From Orenia metallireducens (GTDB lineage: Bacteria; Bacillota; Halanaerobiia; Halobacteroidales; Halobacteroidaceae): 64,000 nucleotides of DNA. Positions 43,880 through 52,666 of the stretch are shown here, piece by piece. The stretch lies in contig NZ_LWDV01000008.1 of NCBI RefSeq assembly GCF_001693735.1, positions 288,357 to 352,356 on the forward strand. The letters are read 5' to 3'. The position numbers and the translations under genes were made by a program. The notes under the pieces are model-generated. The model did not search any database, was not told where the DNA came from, and saw only the letters and a program-made list of their open reading frames with translations. Numbering within the stretch: position 1 is the stretch's first letter; each line of letters starts with the position of its first letter.

Positions 43880-44941
43880 ATGAAAAAAATATATAAAGTA
43901 TCCTTGGGATTAATTTTATTATTGGTTATTAGCATCTTCTTCTTAAAGTATCTATTAAGCTATTTCCTTCCTTTTGTTATAGCAGTTATCTTAGCTAGTT
44001 TAATTGATCCTGCTGTAGAATTACTTGAAGAGCGAGCTAATCTCCCTCGGGGTCTTTCAATAATCATTATTTTATCTATAATAATAATTTTTATAAGTTT
44101 AATATTAACGATTAGTTTCTCTAGATTATTTATTGAATTGAATAATTTACTTAATAACCTACCAGACTACCAAAATTTTGGAAAACAACTGGATTGGATA
44201 TCAAAACGGAATGAACAGTTGAGTAGGGTTATAGAAGAGCTGAAAATTCCAGAGTCTTTTAAAGAGAGTATAAATAGTAATTTTCAATATTTCTATGATA
44301 AAGCAAAAGAGATTATTCAATTGGCTAGCTCTACATTATTAGGGGTAGTTAAAAAACTGCCTAATTTTGCAACTATTTTATTAATCAGTTTAATAGCTAC
44401 TTTCTTTATTAGTAGAGACAAGGAACTTATTTTAGAAGCTATTTTAAAACCTTTTCCCAGTAAATGGCGTCATAAGATAGAGCAGGTTCAAGGAGATATA
44501 ATGAAAGCTGGTATTGGATTTATTAGAGCACAAATCCTTCTAATTACTATTACAACTTTAATCTCAATTATAGGTCTAAGTATTTTAGGTAGTAGTTATT
44601 CTATTGTGATAGGATTAACTGGTGGTCTTTTAGATTTGATTCCTGTTATTGGTCCTAGTTTAATCTTTGTTCCTTGGGCAATTTATAATTTGATAGTAGG
44701 AAATATAAGTTTTGCTATTGGACTATTTATATTATATGGTGTAATGGGAGCTACTCGTCAAATATTAGAGGCGAAGATAGTTGGTCAGAGCATTGGTATC
44801 CATCCTTTAGCTATCTTAGTTGCGATGTATTTAGGAGTTCAATTATTTGGGATTGCTGGGTTTTTTATCGGTCCAGCTTCATTAGTGGTTTTAAAAGCGA
44901 TATTCCAAGCAGGATTTATTTCAATTATTATTGATGAGTAG
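43880..44941 (+). CDS. AI-2E family permease (YtvI-like)
   Basis: Membrane protein of 353 aa with a pair of N-terminal helices, a soluble loop (about residues 80-150) and five to six C-terminal helices, including LLDLIPVIGPSLIFVPWAIY and SIGIHPLAILVAMYLGVQLFGIAGFFIGP. These are the AI-2E transporter family hallmarks; B. subtilis YtvI, a sporulation membrane protein, is the closest type by layout. The substrate is unknown. GGGAGG precedes the ATG. Confidence 0.85.
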   Translation: MKKIYKVSLGLILLLVISIFFLKYLLSYFLPFVIAVILASLIDPAVELLEERANLPRGLSIIIILSIIIIFISLILTISFSRLFIELNNLLNNLPDYQNFGKQLDWISKRNEQLSRVIEELKIPESFKESINSNFQYFYDKAKEIIQLASSTLLGVVKKLPNFATILLISLIATFFISRDKELILEAILKPFPSKWRHKIEQVQGDIMKAGIGFIRAQILLITITTLISIIGLSILGSSYSIVIGLTGGLLDLIPVIGPSLIFVPWAIYNLIVGNISFAIGLFILYGVMGATRQILEAKIVGQSIGIHPLAILVAMYLGVQLFGIAGFFIGPASLVVLKAIFQAGFISIIIDE

Positions 44942-44952
44942 GGGGATGTTCT

Positions 44953-46110
44953 ATGAAGAAGATAACGATTTTGGGTTCAACAGGCTCTATTGGGCAACAA
45001 ACGTTAGAAGTAGTTGAAGAATTACATGGTCAATTTGAGGTGTTGGCTCTTACAGCTAATAGTAGTATAGAATTATTGGCTGAGCAAATTAATAAATTTA
45101 AACCTAAATATGCAGTTTTAATGAATGACTCTTTAGTGAATGAGTTAAAATATAAGCTAAGTTATAATGAAACTCAAATATTAACGGGATTAGAGGGATT
45201 GATTAAAGTTGCTACATTAAATGAAATTGATCTGCTTGTTAATGCTGTAGTGGGTGCTATTGGAGTAAAGCCTACTTTAGCAGCGATTAGAGCAGGTAAG
45301 GATATCGCTTTGGCCAATAAAGAGACCTTGGTTACAGCAGGAGCTATTGTAATGAGAGAGGCTAAAGATAATGATGTTAAAATATTACCTATAGATAGTG
45401 AACATAATGCTATTTTTCAGGCTTTGCAAGGAGAAGATAGAAAAGCTGTTAAGAAGATTATCTTAACAGCTTCTGGAGGTCCCTTTAGGACTATAGCGGC
45501 TGATAAGTTGGCAGAGGTTACAGTGGCAGAGGCTCTTAATCATCCTAATTGGAATATGGGTGGGAAGATTACTATTGATTCAGCTACTTTAATGAATAAG
45601 GGCTTAGAGGTTATTGAAGCTAAGTGGTTATTTGATTTAGATTATGAACAGATAGATGTTGTAGTTCATCCACAGAGTATAATCCATTCTTTAGTAGAGT
45701 ATAAAGACCATTCAATACTTGCTGAACTAGGTCTTCCAGATATGAAAGTTCCAATTCAATATGCATTGACCTATCCAAGCAGAAATACTAATAATTTAGA
45801 GAGCCTTAATTTGGCTAAGGTTGGGGCGTTGACCTTTGAAGAACCTAGAAAAGATCTTTTTCCGTGCTTAGAGTATGCCTATGAGGCTGGAAGAAGGGGT
45901 GGGACAATGCCAGCAGTCTTAAATGCAGCTAATGAAATTGCTGTTAGTAAATTTTTAGAAGGAAAGATTAAATTTATAGATATTCCTAAGTTGATTAAGA
46001 AGGTGATGTCTGCTCATACGGTTGTAGATAATCCAACTTTAGATCAGATTATAGAAGCAGACACTTGGGCTAGATTAGAAGCTCAGAAAGAAGGTGAGAA
46101 AGTTTGTTAA
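44953..46110 (+). CDS. dxr: 1-deoxy-D-xylulose-5-phosphate reductoisomerase
   Basis: Second step of the MEP isoprenoid pathway. The 385-aa protein has the NADPH motif GSTGSIGQQTLEVV (8-21), NAVVGAIGVKPTLAA, ALANKETLVTAG, the metal-binding PIDSEHNAIFQ and ITIDSATLMNKGLEVIEA, and the HPQSIIHSLVEY segment. Together with ispG downstream it shows the MEP route. rseP overlaps by seven bases. Confidence 0.97.
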   Translation: MKKITILGSTGSIGQQTLEVVEELHGQFEVLALTANSSIELLAEQINKFKPKYAVLMNDSLVNELKYKLSYNETQILTGLEGLIKVATLNEIDLLVNAVVGAIGVKPTLAAIRAGKDIALANKETLVTAGAIVMREAKDNDVKILPIDSEHNAIFQALQGEDRKAVKKIILTASGGPFRTIAADKLAEVTVAEALNHPNWNMGGKITIDSATLMNKGLEVIEAKWLFDLDYEQIDVVVHPQSIIHSLVEYKDHSILAELGLPDMKVPIQYALTYPSRNTNNLESLNLAKVGALTFEEPRKDLFPCLEYAYEAGRRGGTMPAVLNAANEIAVSKFLEGKIKFIDIPKLIKKVMSAHTVVDNPTLDQIIEADTWARLEAQKEGEKVC

Positions 46111-47183
46111 CAACTCTTGTTTCATTTATAATTGTTTTAGGAATTTTGGTCTTTTTTCATGAATTAGGACATTTTATGGTGGCTAAATATGTAGGTGTTC
46201 AGGTAGAGGAATTTGCTATTGGAATGGGACCAAAACTTCTTGGAAAACAATATGGAGAAACGCTATACTCTATTAGATTATTACCTTTAGGTGGGTACTG
46301 TAAAATGACAGGGGAGATGCCTGTTGATGATAATGGTGATGATATTAAGCAAGAAGAGGTAGAACTTTATCAGAAAGCTTTTAGAGAAGAGAAGTGTTTG
46401 TTCCAGAAAAGTGTTTGGCAGAGATTTTGGGTTATCTTTATGGGACCAGTTATGAACTTCTTATTAGCAGCACTCTTTTTTACTCTAATCTTCAGTATTT
46501 ATGGTGTTGAAGTAAATACTTCTGAGAGTACGGTAATAGGTCAAGTATTTCCTGAACAACCTGCTTATGAGGCTGGTTTAAGGGATGGAGACAAGATATT
46601 AGCTGTTAATAATCAAAAAGTAGGCAACTGGGAAGAGTTAGCTGGAATAATAAATAAAAATCCTAATCAAGAGATTGCTCTACAGGTAGAGAGAGACAAT
46701 CAAATCCTTGAGTTAAATGTTGTCCCTAGACTAGATGAGGATAGAGAAGTTGGTGTTATTGGAATTATTCCGGTCTATAATAGAAAGTCTGTCAATATTT
46801 TTGAAGCTATTTGGCTTGGTATTCAAAGAACTGGTATATATATATATGGTCTAATCTTAGGATTATGGAAGATGGTAACTGGTCAGATGGCTAGTGATGT
46901 TAGTGGACCAGTCAAAATAGCACAATTTGTTGGAGATGCAGCTCGTTCAGGTATGTTAAGATTGATGGAATTTTCTGCGTTAATTAGTATAAATTTAGGT
47001 ATAATGAACCTACTACCTATACCTGCTTTAGATGGAGGAAGACTGGTCTTTTTAGGTTGGGAATTAATCACAGGGAAGCCAGTTGATCCCGAGAAAGAAG
47101 GGATGGTCCATTTAGTAGGTTTTGTATTACTAATGGTATTGTTTGTTGTAATTATGATTAAAGATATACGATCAATAATTTAA
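46104..47183 (+). CDS. rseP: Site-2 zinc metalloprotease RseP/RasP
   Basis: Intramembrane protease that cleaves anti-sigma factors and signal-peptide remnants. The 359-aa protein has HELGH (19-23) in the first membrane helix, a PDZ domain with FPEQPAYEAGLRDGDKILAVNN (about residues 149-170) and the third zinc ligand in PIPALDGGR (about 305-313). The start is TTG 46104, five bases after AAGGTGAG, inside the end of dxr. Confidence 0.96.
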   Translation: MLTTLVSFIIVLGILVFFHELGHFMVAKYVGVQVEEFAIGMGPKLLGKQYGETLYSIRLLPLGGYCKMTGEMPVDDNGDDIKQEEVELYQKAFREEKCLFQKSVWQRFWVIFMGPVMNFLLAALFFTLIFSIYGVEVNTSESTVIGQVFPEQPAYEAGLRDGDKILAVNNQKVGNWEELAGIINKNPNQEIALQVERDNQILELNVVPRLDEDREVGVIGIIPVYNRKSVNIFEAIWLGIQRTGIYIYGLILGLWKMVTGQMASDVSGPVKIAQFVGDAARSGMLRLMEFSALISINLGIMNLLPIPALDGGRLVFLGWELITGKPVDPEKEGMVHLVGFVLLMVLFVVIMIKDIRSII

Positions 47184-47233
47184 ATTTGAACTTTAAGTAA
47201 TATTTCTACTTAAATCTAGTTGAGGTGATAGAT

Positions 47234-47650
47234 ATGGCTAAACAGAAGAATAGACGTGGTAGTAAATGGTTAGATCCTAATAGGGTTACAGGGCGTAGAG
47301 CAAAAAGGTATTGTAAATTATGCGGAACAGAGGCTACACAAGTTAGAATTTTAAAGAATGAGAATATCTGTGAGAATTGTGTAAAAGAATTGGAGAGAAA
47401 GAAGGGTGGATACTATGCTTGTAAAGCGTGTGGAAAGGTAGCGCCTAAGCAGGTACAAGAGAATAAAGGGTATTGTAAAGATTGTGTTTGTCGTGCTTGC
47501 GGTAAAGCAGACCCTAAATTTGTACACAAGCATGGATTTTGTGAAAATTGTTTTGAAATTATGGGAACAAATTGCCGTAAATGCGGTAAAGAGGCTTATG
47601 CTCAAGTCCAAAGAAATGAAGGGCTTTGTGATAAGTGTGCAGGGAAATAA
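47234..47650 (+). CDS. Protein with four tandem zinc ribbons
   Basis: Not recognised as a named protein. ATG 47234 is six bases after GAGGTG; the frame is open from 47225. The 138-aa protein has a basic start (AKQKNRRGSKWLDPNRVTGRRAKR) and four tandem units, each CxxCG......V......G.CxxC: pairs at CKLC/CENC, CKAC/CKDC, CRAC/CENC, CRKC/CDKC. That makes 16 cysteines and four possible zinc sites. The high Lys/Arg content fits a nucleic-acid or ribosome partner. It lies alone between rseP and an HD protein. Confidence 0.7.
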   Translation: MAKQKNRRGSKWLDPNRVTGRRAKRYCKLCGTEATQVRILKNENICENCVKELERKKGGYYACKACGKVAPKQVQENKGYCKDCVCRACGKADPKFVHKHGFCENCFEIMGTNCRKCGKEAYAQVQRNEGLCDKCAGK

Positions 47651-47684
47651 TGAAAGGTGTGATAATGGTTATCGTTTTTCGCTA

Positions 47685-47735
47685 GTTGGCAGTTACTAGT
47701 AACTCGTTACCTGTCACTCATTACTACTTACTGTT
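47685..47735. repeat. Dispersed GTAACTAG-type repeat copy
   Basis: Intergenic run with GTTACTAGTAAC (a perfect 12-base palindrome, 47692-47703) followed by CTCGTTAC. Related runs lie at 61013-61072 (inverted orientation, 14 of 17 bases alike in the core), 4354-4366 and more diffusely 58980-59010. See findings. Confidence 0.5.
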
Positions 47736-47753
47736 TGTCAAAGGAGGAATAGT

Positions 47754-48311
47754 ATGTTTGATAGGCATGTAACTTTAGAATCTTTAATTACTGATAGTGT
47801 TGCTAAAAAACACTTACCAAAAGCTGGTTATGCACATATAGTAGTAACTACCGAATATGCTTTTGAGTTAGCAGTTGAGAGAAATGTCTGTGTTGACTTG
47901 GCTACTAAAGCTACTTTATTACATGATATAGGGCATACTAATTGGGAAAGGCATGGTGAATGGGATTTTGAATCTTATAATGAATTTGATATTCATACCA
48001 TTAAAGGTGCTGAACGGGCCCATGAGTTGTTAATCTTAAAAGGAGAAGACCTTGGTAAAGCTAGGGAGATTGCTCTAGCTATATTATTTCACAGTGGTTC
48101 CAGTCCTGTTAGTAAGAATGTAAAGTTAACTCCTTTACAGAAGTTGGTTTCAGATGCTGATGATATGGATGAGCAAGAGGATGGAGCTCACCATAGGGTT
48201 AAGATTGATTTTGGAGAGGCTTTACAGCGAATTAGAAGATTAGATATGTTGGTACATCCTTATAGAAAAGAATGTAATGAGAATTGTGAAAATTGTGATA
48301 GGTTAAAGTAG
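47754..48311 (+). CDS. HD-domain phosphohydrolase with C-terminal cysteine cluster
   Basis: The 185-aa protein has a classic HD core: histidine near residue 27 (YAHIV), LLHDIGHTNW (HD pair, about 62-71), FDIHTIKGAERA, ILFHSG and SDADDMD. Such proteins are metal-dependent phosphohydrolases of nucleotides or related compounds; the substrate cannot be told. The C-terminus ends in CNENCENCDRLK, a C-x3-C-x2-C cluster that could hold a metal or iron-sulfur ligand. AAAGGAGG precedes the ATG. Confidence 0.8.
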   Translation: MFDRHVTLESLITDSVAKKHLPKAGYAHIVVTTEYAFELAVERNVCVDLATKATLLHDIGHTNWERHGEWDFESYNEFDIHTIKGAERAHELLILKGEDLGKAREIALAILFHSGSSPVSKNVKLTPLQKLVSDADDMDEQEDGAHHRVKIDFGEALQRIRRLDMLVHPYRKECNENCENCDRLK

Positions 48312-48320
48312 GTGAAATTA

Positions 48321-49373
48321 ATGGTAAGAAGAGAATCAAAAGCAGTAAAGATAGGAAATGTACAGATTGGCGGAGATGCAGCTATCTCCGTCCAATCTAT
48401 GACAAATACAGATACAAGAGATGTAAAAGCAACTGTTGCTCAAATTAAGAGATTGGAAGAAGCAGGTTGTGAACTGGTTAGAGTAGCTATTCCTGATAAA
48501 GAGGCTGCATCTAAAGTAAGTGAAATTCAAAGTCAGATTAAGATACCTTTAATTGCTGATATACACTTTGATTATAGATTGGCTTTAGAGGTGTTGGAAC
48601 AGGGAATTGATGGCTTGAGAATCAATCCTGGAAATATAGGTAATGAAGAGAAGGTTAAGTTAGTAGCTAAAAGTGCTTTAGAGAAGAAGGTACCAATTCG
48701 GGTAGGTGTAAATGCAGGTTCATTAGAAAGAGAATTACTTAAAAAATATGGACATCCAACGGCAGAAGCAATGGTAGAGAGTGCCTTAAAGCATATAAGG
48801 CTATTAGAGAAATTTGGATTTTATGATATTATAATTTCTCTTAAAGCTTCCAATGTTATGAAGACTTTAGAGGCTTATCAATTAATAGCTAAAGAGGTTG
48901 ATTATCCTTTACATATTGGAATTACTGAGGCTGGAACCATTAAATCAGGGACTATCAAGTCTGCTGTGGGAATAGGTGCAATCCTTGCACAAGGCTTAGG
49001 AGATACCATTAGAGTATCTTTAACTGGAGACCCAGTCGAAGAGATAGAGGTTGCTTATAGTATTCTTAAGTCTTTAAATTTAAGAAAAGGTGGGGTAAAT
49101 ATCATATCTTGCCCAACTTGTGGAAGAACTGAGATTAACTTGGTTGAAATTGCAAATCAAGTAGAAGAGAAGATTAAAACCTTAGATAAAGATATTGAAG
49201 TTGCTATTATGGGGTGTGTAGTAAATGGTCCTGGAGAGGCTCGTGAAGCAGATTTAGGAATTGCTGGTGGTAAAGATGTAGGGCTTATTTTTAAAAAGGG
49301 AGAGGTTATTAAAAAAGTTCCAGCAGAAGATTTAGTAGATGAATTGATGAAAGAGATAGATAATCTTGATTAG
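48321..49373 (+). CDS. ispG: 4-hydroxy-3-methylbut-2-enyl diphosphate synthase (flavodoxin/ferredoxin)
   Basis: Penultimate MEP-pathway step, a [4Fe-4S] enzyme. The 350-aa protein has the TIM-barrel part (AISVQSMTNTDTRDV, LVRVAIPD, IPLIADIHFDYRLAL, GLRINPGNIG, IRVGVNAGSLE) and the C-terminal cluster motifs CPTCGRTEINLVEIA and CVVNGPGEA. ATG 48321 follows TAGGTGA; GTG 48312 is in frame but inside the ribosome site. It belongs functionally with dxr. Confidence 0.97.
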   Translation: MVRRESKAVKIGNVQIGGDAAISVQSMTNTDTRDVKATVAQIKRLEEAGCELVRVAIPDKEAASKVSEIQSQIKIPLIADIHFDYRLALEVLEQGIDGLRINPGNIGNEEKVKLVAKSALEKKVPIRVGVNAGSLERELLKKYGHPTAEAMVESALKHIRLLEKFGFYDIIISLKASNVMKTLEAYQLIAKEVDYPLHIGITEAGTIKSGTIKSAVGIGAILAQGLGDTIRVSLTGDPVEEIEVAYSILKSLNLRKGGVNIISCPTCGRTEINLVEIANQVEEKIKTLDKDIEVAIMGCVVNGPGEAREADLGIAGGKDVGLIFKKGEVIKKVPAEDLVDELMKEIDNLD

Positions 49374-49418
49374 AGATTATTTTCATAAATATCGTTTACA
49401 ATTGATATTTAGCATCTA

Positions 49419-49438
49419 ATTGTCAATAGATTGACAAT
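49419..49438. promoter_or_regulatory. Operator-like palindrome at the proS promoter
   Basis: ATTGTCAAT (49419-49427), two bases, then ATTGACAAT (49430-49438), a perfect 9-bp inverted repeat. The right arm contains the -35 box of the promoter at 49431-49459, so a protein bound here would block RNA polymerase. Confidence 0.6.
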
Positions 49439-49459
49439 AAAATATATACTTGATAGAAT
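49431..49459 (+). promoter_or_regulatory. Sigma-A promoter of proS
   Basis: TTGACA (49431-49436, perfect) and TAGAAT (49454-49459) with a 17-base spacer, about 60 bases ahead of proS. No T-box specifier stem or T-box sequence was seen in the leader. Confidence 0.7.
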
Positions 49460-49518
49460 TTAAGTTAGTCTTATAGAATTTTAAGATGTAATTAGGATAA
49501 TAGAGGAGGATTTTGGTT

Positions 49519-51222
49519 ATGAAGATGTCACAGATGTATATACCAACTTTAAAAGAGACACCAGCTGATGCAGAGGTTATTAGCCATCAATTGATGTTAA
49601 GAGCTGGTTTAATGAGAAAATTAAGCTCAGGAATTTATACATATTTACCTTTAGGATATCGTGTTATTCGAAAGTTTGAGGATATCGTTCGAGAAGAGTT
49701 GAATAAAGCTGGAGCTCAGGAGTTGTTATTACCAGCTCTACAACCAGCAGAACTATGGGAAGAGTCTGGTAGATTTCAAAATTATGGTCCAGAATTAATG
49801 AGATTAAAGGATAGACATGGAAGAGATTTCTGTTTAGGACCAACTCATGAAGAGGTAATTACTGATTTAGTACGTGATGAGGTTAGGTCTTATAAGGAAT
49901 TACCTTTAAATCTTTATCAAATTCAAAGTAAGTATCGAGATGAGATTAGACCTCGTTTTGGAGTTTTACGTGGTCGAGAATTTATTATGAAGGATGCATA
50001 TAGTTTTGACATTGATGAAGATGGTTTACAAGAGAGTTATCAGAAGATGTATGATGCTTATTGTAATATTTATAGTAGATGTGGCCTAGAATATAGGCCT
50101 GTAGAAGCAGATACTGGAGCAATTGGTGGGAGTGATTCCCATGAATTTATGGTATTAGCTGATGCTGGAGAGGATATTGTAGTTTATTGTGAAGAATGTA
50201 ATTATGCGGCTAATTTAGAGTTGGCTAAATCTAAAAGTGAGACTGTTAAAAATAATGAAGAGGCTAAAGCGTTAGAAATTATTGATACTCCAGATATAAC
50301 TACAATTGAAGAATTGGTAGCAGAGTTAGATTTACCAGCAGAAAAAATGATTAAAGCCGTATTATATCAAGGAAAAGATGAAATAATATTAGCATTAGTA
50401 AGGGGAGATTATCAGGTTAATGACATTAAATTGGGTAATCTATTGGATATAGTTAATCTGGAACTTATAAGCGATGAGGATTATGAGAGTTTAAATACAG
50501 TTAAAGGTTTTACTGGTCCAGTTAACCTTGATAATGTCAGAATTATTGCCGATGAATTGGTAATGGAAGTAGTTAATGGGGTGGCTGGAGCAAATCAAGT
50601 TGATAAACACTATGTTAATGTTAATCCTCAGCGAGATTTTGAAATAGAAGAGGTTGCTGATATTCGAGAGGTAAAAGAGGGAGAGAAGTGTATCCATTGC
50701 GGTGGGCACTTAAGTTTGACTCCAGGTATTGAGGTAGGCCAAGTATTTAAACTAGGCACTAAGTATAGTGAGCCTTTAGGTGCAACTTTTCTAGATGAGA
50801 ATGGAAAGAGTAAGCCTATGGTAATGGGATGCTATGGAATCGGAATTACTCGAACTGTAGCAGCTGCAATTGAGCAAAATCATGATGAATATGGAATTGT
50901 TTGGCCTAAAGCTTTAGCTCCTTTTCTAGTAGAAATCTTAGTTTTGGGTAAGAATAATGAAGTAAGTGAAAGAGCTGAACAAATTTATCACGAATTGACT
51001 TCAGAGGGAATAGATGTGTTATTAGATGATAGAAAAGAGAGAGCTGGTGTCAAATTTAATGATGCTGATTTAATTGGATGCCCAATTAGAATTACTATCG
51101 GAGGGCGTTCATTAAAAGAGGGGACACTAGAGGTTAAGCTTAGAAAGACTGGCGAAGAATCAAAGATTGAAATTGACCAATATTTATCTCAAATTAAAGA
51201 ATTGATTGCTAAGTTGGATTAA
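49519..51222 (+). CDS. proS: Prolyl-tRNA synthetase (bacterial type)
   Basis: Charges tRNA-Pro. The 567-aa protein has class II motifs: motif 1 around LRAGLMRKLSSGIYTYLPLGYRVI, motif 2 YRDEIRPRFGVLRGREFIMKDAYSF, an inserted editing (YbaK-like) domain (about residues 225-385) typical of the long bacterial type, motif 3 GCYGIGITRTVAAAIEQ and an anticodon-binding domain. ATG 49519 is eight bases after GGAGG; TTG 49513 is in frame but too close. Confidence 0.97.
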   Translation: MKMSQMYIPTLKETPADAEVISHQLMLRAGLMRKLSSGIYTYLPLGYRVIRKFEDIVREELNKAGAQELLLPALQPAELWEESGRFQNYGPELMRLKDRHGRDFCLGPTHEEVITDLVRDEVRSYKELPLNLYQIQSKYRDEIRPRFGVLRGREFIMKDAYSFDIDEDGLQESYQKMYDAYCNIYSRCGLEYRPVEADTGAIGGSDSHEFMVLADAGEDIVVYCEECNYAANLELAKSKSETVKNNEEAKALEIIDTPDITTIEELVAELDLPAEKMIKAVLYQGKDEIILALVRGDYQVNDIKLGNLLDIVNLELISDEDYESLNTVKGFTGPVNLDNVRIIADELVMEVVNGVAGANQVDKHYVNVNPQRDFEIEEVADIREVKEGEKCIHCGGHLSLTPGIEVGQVFKLGTKYSEPLGATFLDENGKSKPMVMGCYGIGITRTVAAAIEQNHDEYGIVWPKALAPFLVEILVLGKNNEVSERAEQIYHELTSEGIDVLLDDRKERAGVKFNDADLIGCPIRITIGGRSLKEGTLEVKLRKTGEESKIEIDQYLSQIKELIAKLD

Positions 51223-51243
51223 TCTTTTAGGGGGAAATATTTG

Positions 51244-51885
51244 ATGAAAATTACTGCTGTTATCCCAGCTTATAATGAAGAAAAGACAATTAAAGAGGTA
51301 GCTAGTATAGTTAATGAGCATAGGTTAGTAGATGAGGTGATTGTTGTTAGTGATGGTTCAACAGATAATACTGCTAAAGTAGCTACTAAAGTAGGGGTTA
51401 AGGTGATTGATTTGCCTACTAACAAAGGTAAGGGAGCTGCCATGAAAGCAGGAGTTGAAGAGAGTCAAGCTGATATAGTACTCTTCTTAGATGCCGATTT
51501 ATTAGGGTTAAAGAAAGAACATATTGATAGATTGTTAATACCTGTAATTAATGGAGATGTTGAGACGACTATAGGTATCTTTGCAGAAGGTAGAATGTTT
51601 ACTGATTTAGCTCAAAAGATAGCACCTTTTTTATCGGGACAAAGAGCAGTAAGAAGGAGAATATTAGATAATATACCTGACTTGGATGTGACCCGTTTTG
51701 GTGTAGAGATGGCATTAACTCAATATATTAAAGTCAACAATATTAGCTTAAAAGAGGTTGTTTTAGAGGATTTATCCCACGTGATGAAAGAGGAAAAAAG
51801 GGGATTTGTAAAAGGATTTATGTCAAGACTAAAGATGTATTGGGAGGTATTAAAGAACTTCTCTAGTACTAGAAAAGTTAGGTAA
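51244..51885 (+). CDS. Family 2 glycosyltransferase
   Basis: The 213-aa protein has the GT-A fold motifs: ITAVIPAYNEEKTI, VVSDGSTDNTA, NKGKGAAMKAGV and the metal-binding DAD of LFLDADLLG (near residue 82). It has no membrane helix. This subgroup includes enzymes that transfer to small or lipid acceptors; the substrate cannot be told. It lies 21 bases after proS and is probably cotranscribed. ATG 51244 follows GGGGG. Confidence 0.85.
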   Translation: MKITAVIPAYNEEKTIKEVASIVNEHRLVDEVIVVSDGSTDNTAKVATKVGVKVIDLPTNKGKGAAMKAGVEESQADIVLFLDADLLGLKKEHIDRLLIPVINGDVETTIGIFAEGRMFTDLAQKIAPFLSGQRAVRRRILDNIPDLDVTRFGVEMALTQYIKVNNISLKEVVLEDLSHVMKEEKRGFVKGFMSRLKMYWEVLKNFSSTRKVR

Positions 51886-51915
51886 TATTTCTTTTGACAA
51901 TTTATTATAATGATT

Positions 51916-51955
51916 AATTTATAATGTTGGTTATTAATAACCAACATTATAAATT
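51916..51955. terminator. 40-bp perfect palindrome, probably a two-way terminator
   Basis: Twenty bases (51916-51935) are followed directly by their exact reverse complement (51936-51955). A T-run follows on the + strand (to 51958), and A-rich sequence precedes it. It fits a terminator after the glycosyltransferase gene, but stem length and perfection are unusual. Confidence 0.75.
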
Positions 51956-51975
51956 TTTAGGGATGTGGTAAGTCT

Positions 51976-52653
51976 GTGTCAGAAAGGGAGATTATATTAA
52001 GATTAGTTTTATCATGTATTTTAGGTGGAGCAATTGGTTTTGAGCGAGAAAGAAATGCTCGACCTGCTGGTTTTAGAACTAATATTTTAGTCTCAATAGG
52101 TTCAACGTTGATGATGATTGTTTCTCTTAAAGTACCAATGTTATATGAAGCTACTAGATCAGATCCTGGAGATCCAGGTCGAATTGCTGCTCAAGTTATT
52201 AGTGGAATTGGTTTTTTAGGAGCTGGAACAATTATTAGAGAGGGCTTTTCTGTAAAAGGGCTAACAACATCAGCAGGACTATGGGCTGTAGCTGGTATTG
52301 GACTGGCATTAGGAGCGGGATTTTATTTGAGTGCTTTTACAGCAACTTTTTTAGCTATCTTAACTTTAACTCTATTAAGTAAAGTAGAGAAGAATATATC
52401 AAATGTCCATAGAAAATATTTAATTAGGGTCAAAGCCTTTGACCAGCCAGGTCCTTTAGGCAAGATTGGTTCCGTCTTAGGAGAGAATAATATTATTATT
52501 AGGGATATAAGTATAGAGCATTGCTATAATGAACCAAATCTATATATAAATTTTAGGGTTAAGAAACCAAAACAGATAGAGGTCAATTATTTATTTGTTT
52601 TATTAACAGAGATAGTAGGTATAATTGAGGTGCAGATTAAAGAGCTAGATTGA
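51976..52653 (+). CDS. MgtC/SapB family membrane protein
   Basis: The 225-aa protein has the family signature IGFERERNARPAGFRTNILVSIGSTLMM (residues ~20-47) and GIGFLGAGTIIREG, with five membrane helices, followed by a soluble ACT-like C-terminal domain (about 145-225). MgtC-type proteins are linked to growth in low magnesium and to control of membrane ATPase or phosphate transport; the transport role itself is debated. The GTG at 51976 has only a weak ribosome site (AGGGATGTGG, rather far). Confidence 0.88.
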   Translation: MSEREIILRLVLSCILGGAIGFERERNARPAGFRTNILVSIGSTLMMIVSLKVPMLYEATRSDPGDPGRIAAQVISGIGFLGAGTIIREGFSVKGLTTSAGLWAVAGIGLALGAGFYLSAFTATFLAILTLTLLSKVEKNISNVHRKYLIRVKAFDQPGPLGKIGSVLGENNIIIRDISIEHCYNEPNLYINFRVKKPKQIEVNYLFVLLTEIVGIIEVQIKELD

Positions 52654-52666
52654 AGGAGAGATAAGG

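Noticed and set aside
47484-47699. 71-codon frame overlapping the zinc-ribbon gene
   Set aside because: It is an alternative frame of the cysteine-rich gene; the main frame has the repeats and the ribosome site.
49374-49518. T-box riboswitch ahead of proS
   Set aside because: No T-box core sequence, specifier loop or antiterminator/terminator pair is present; a plain promoter with a palindrome is.
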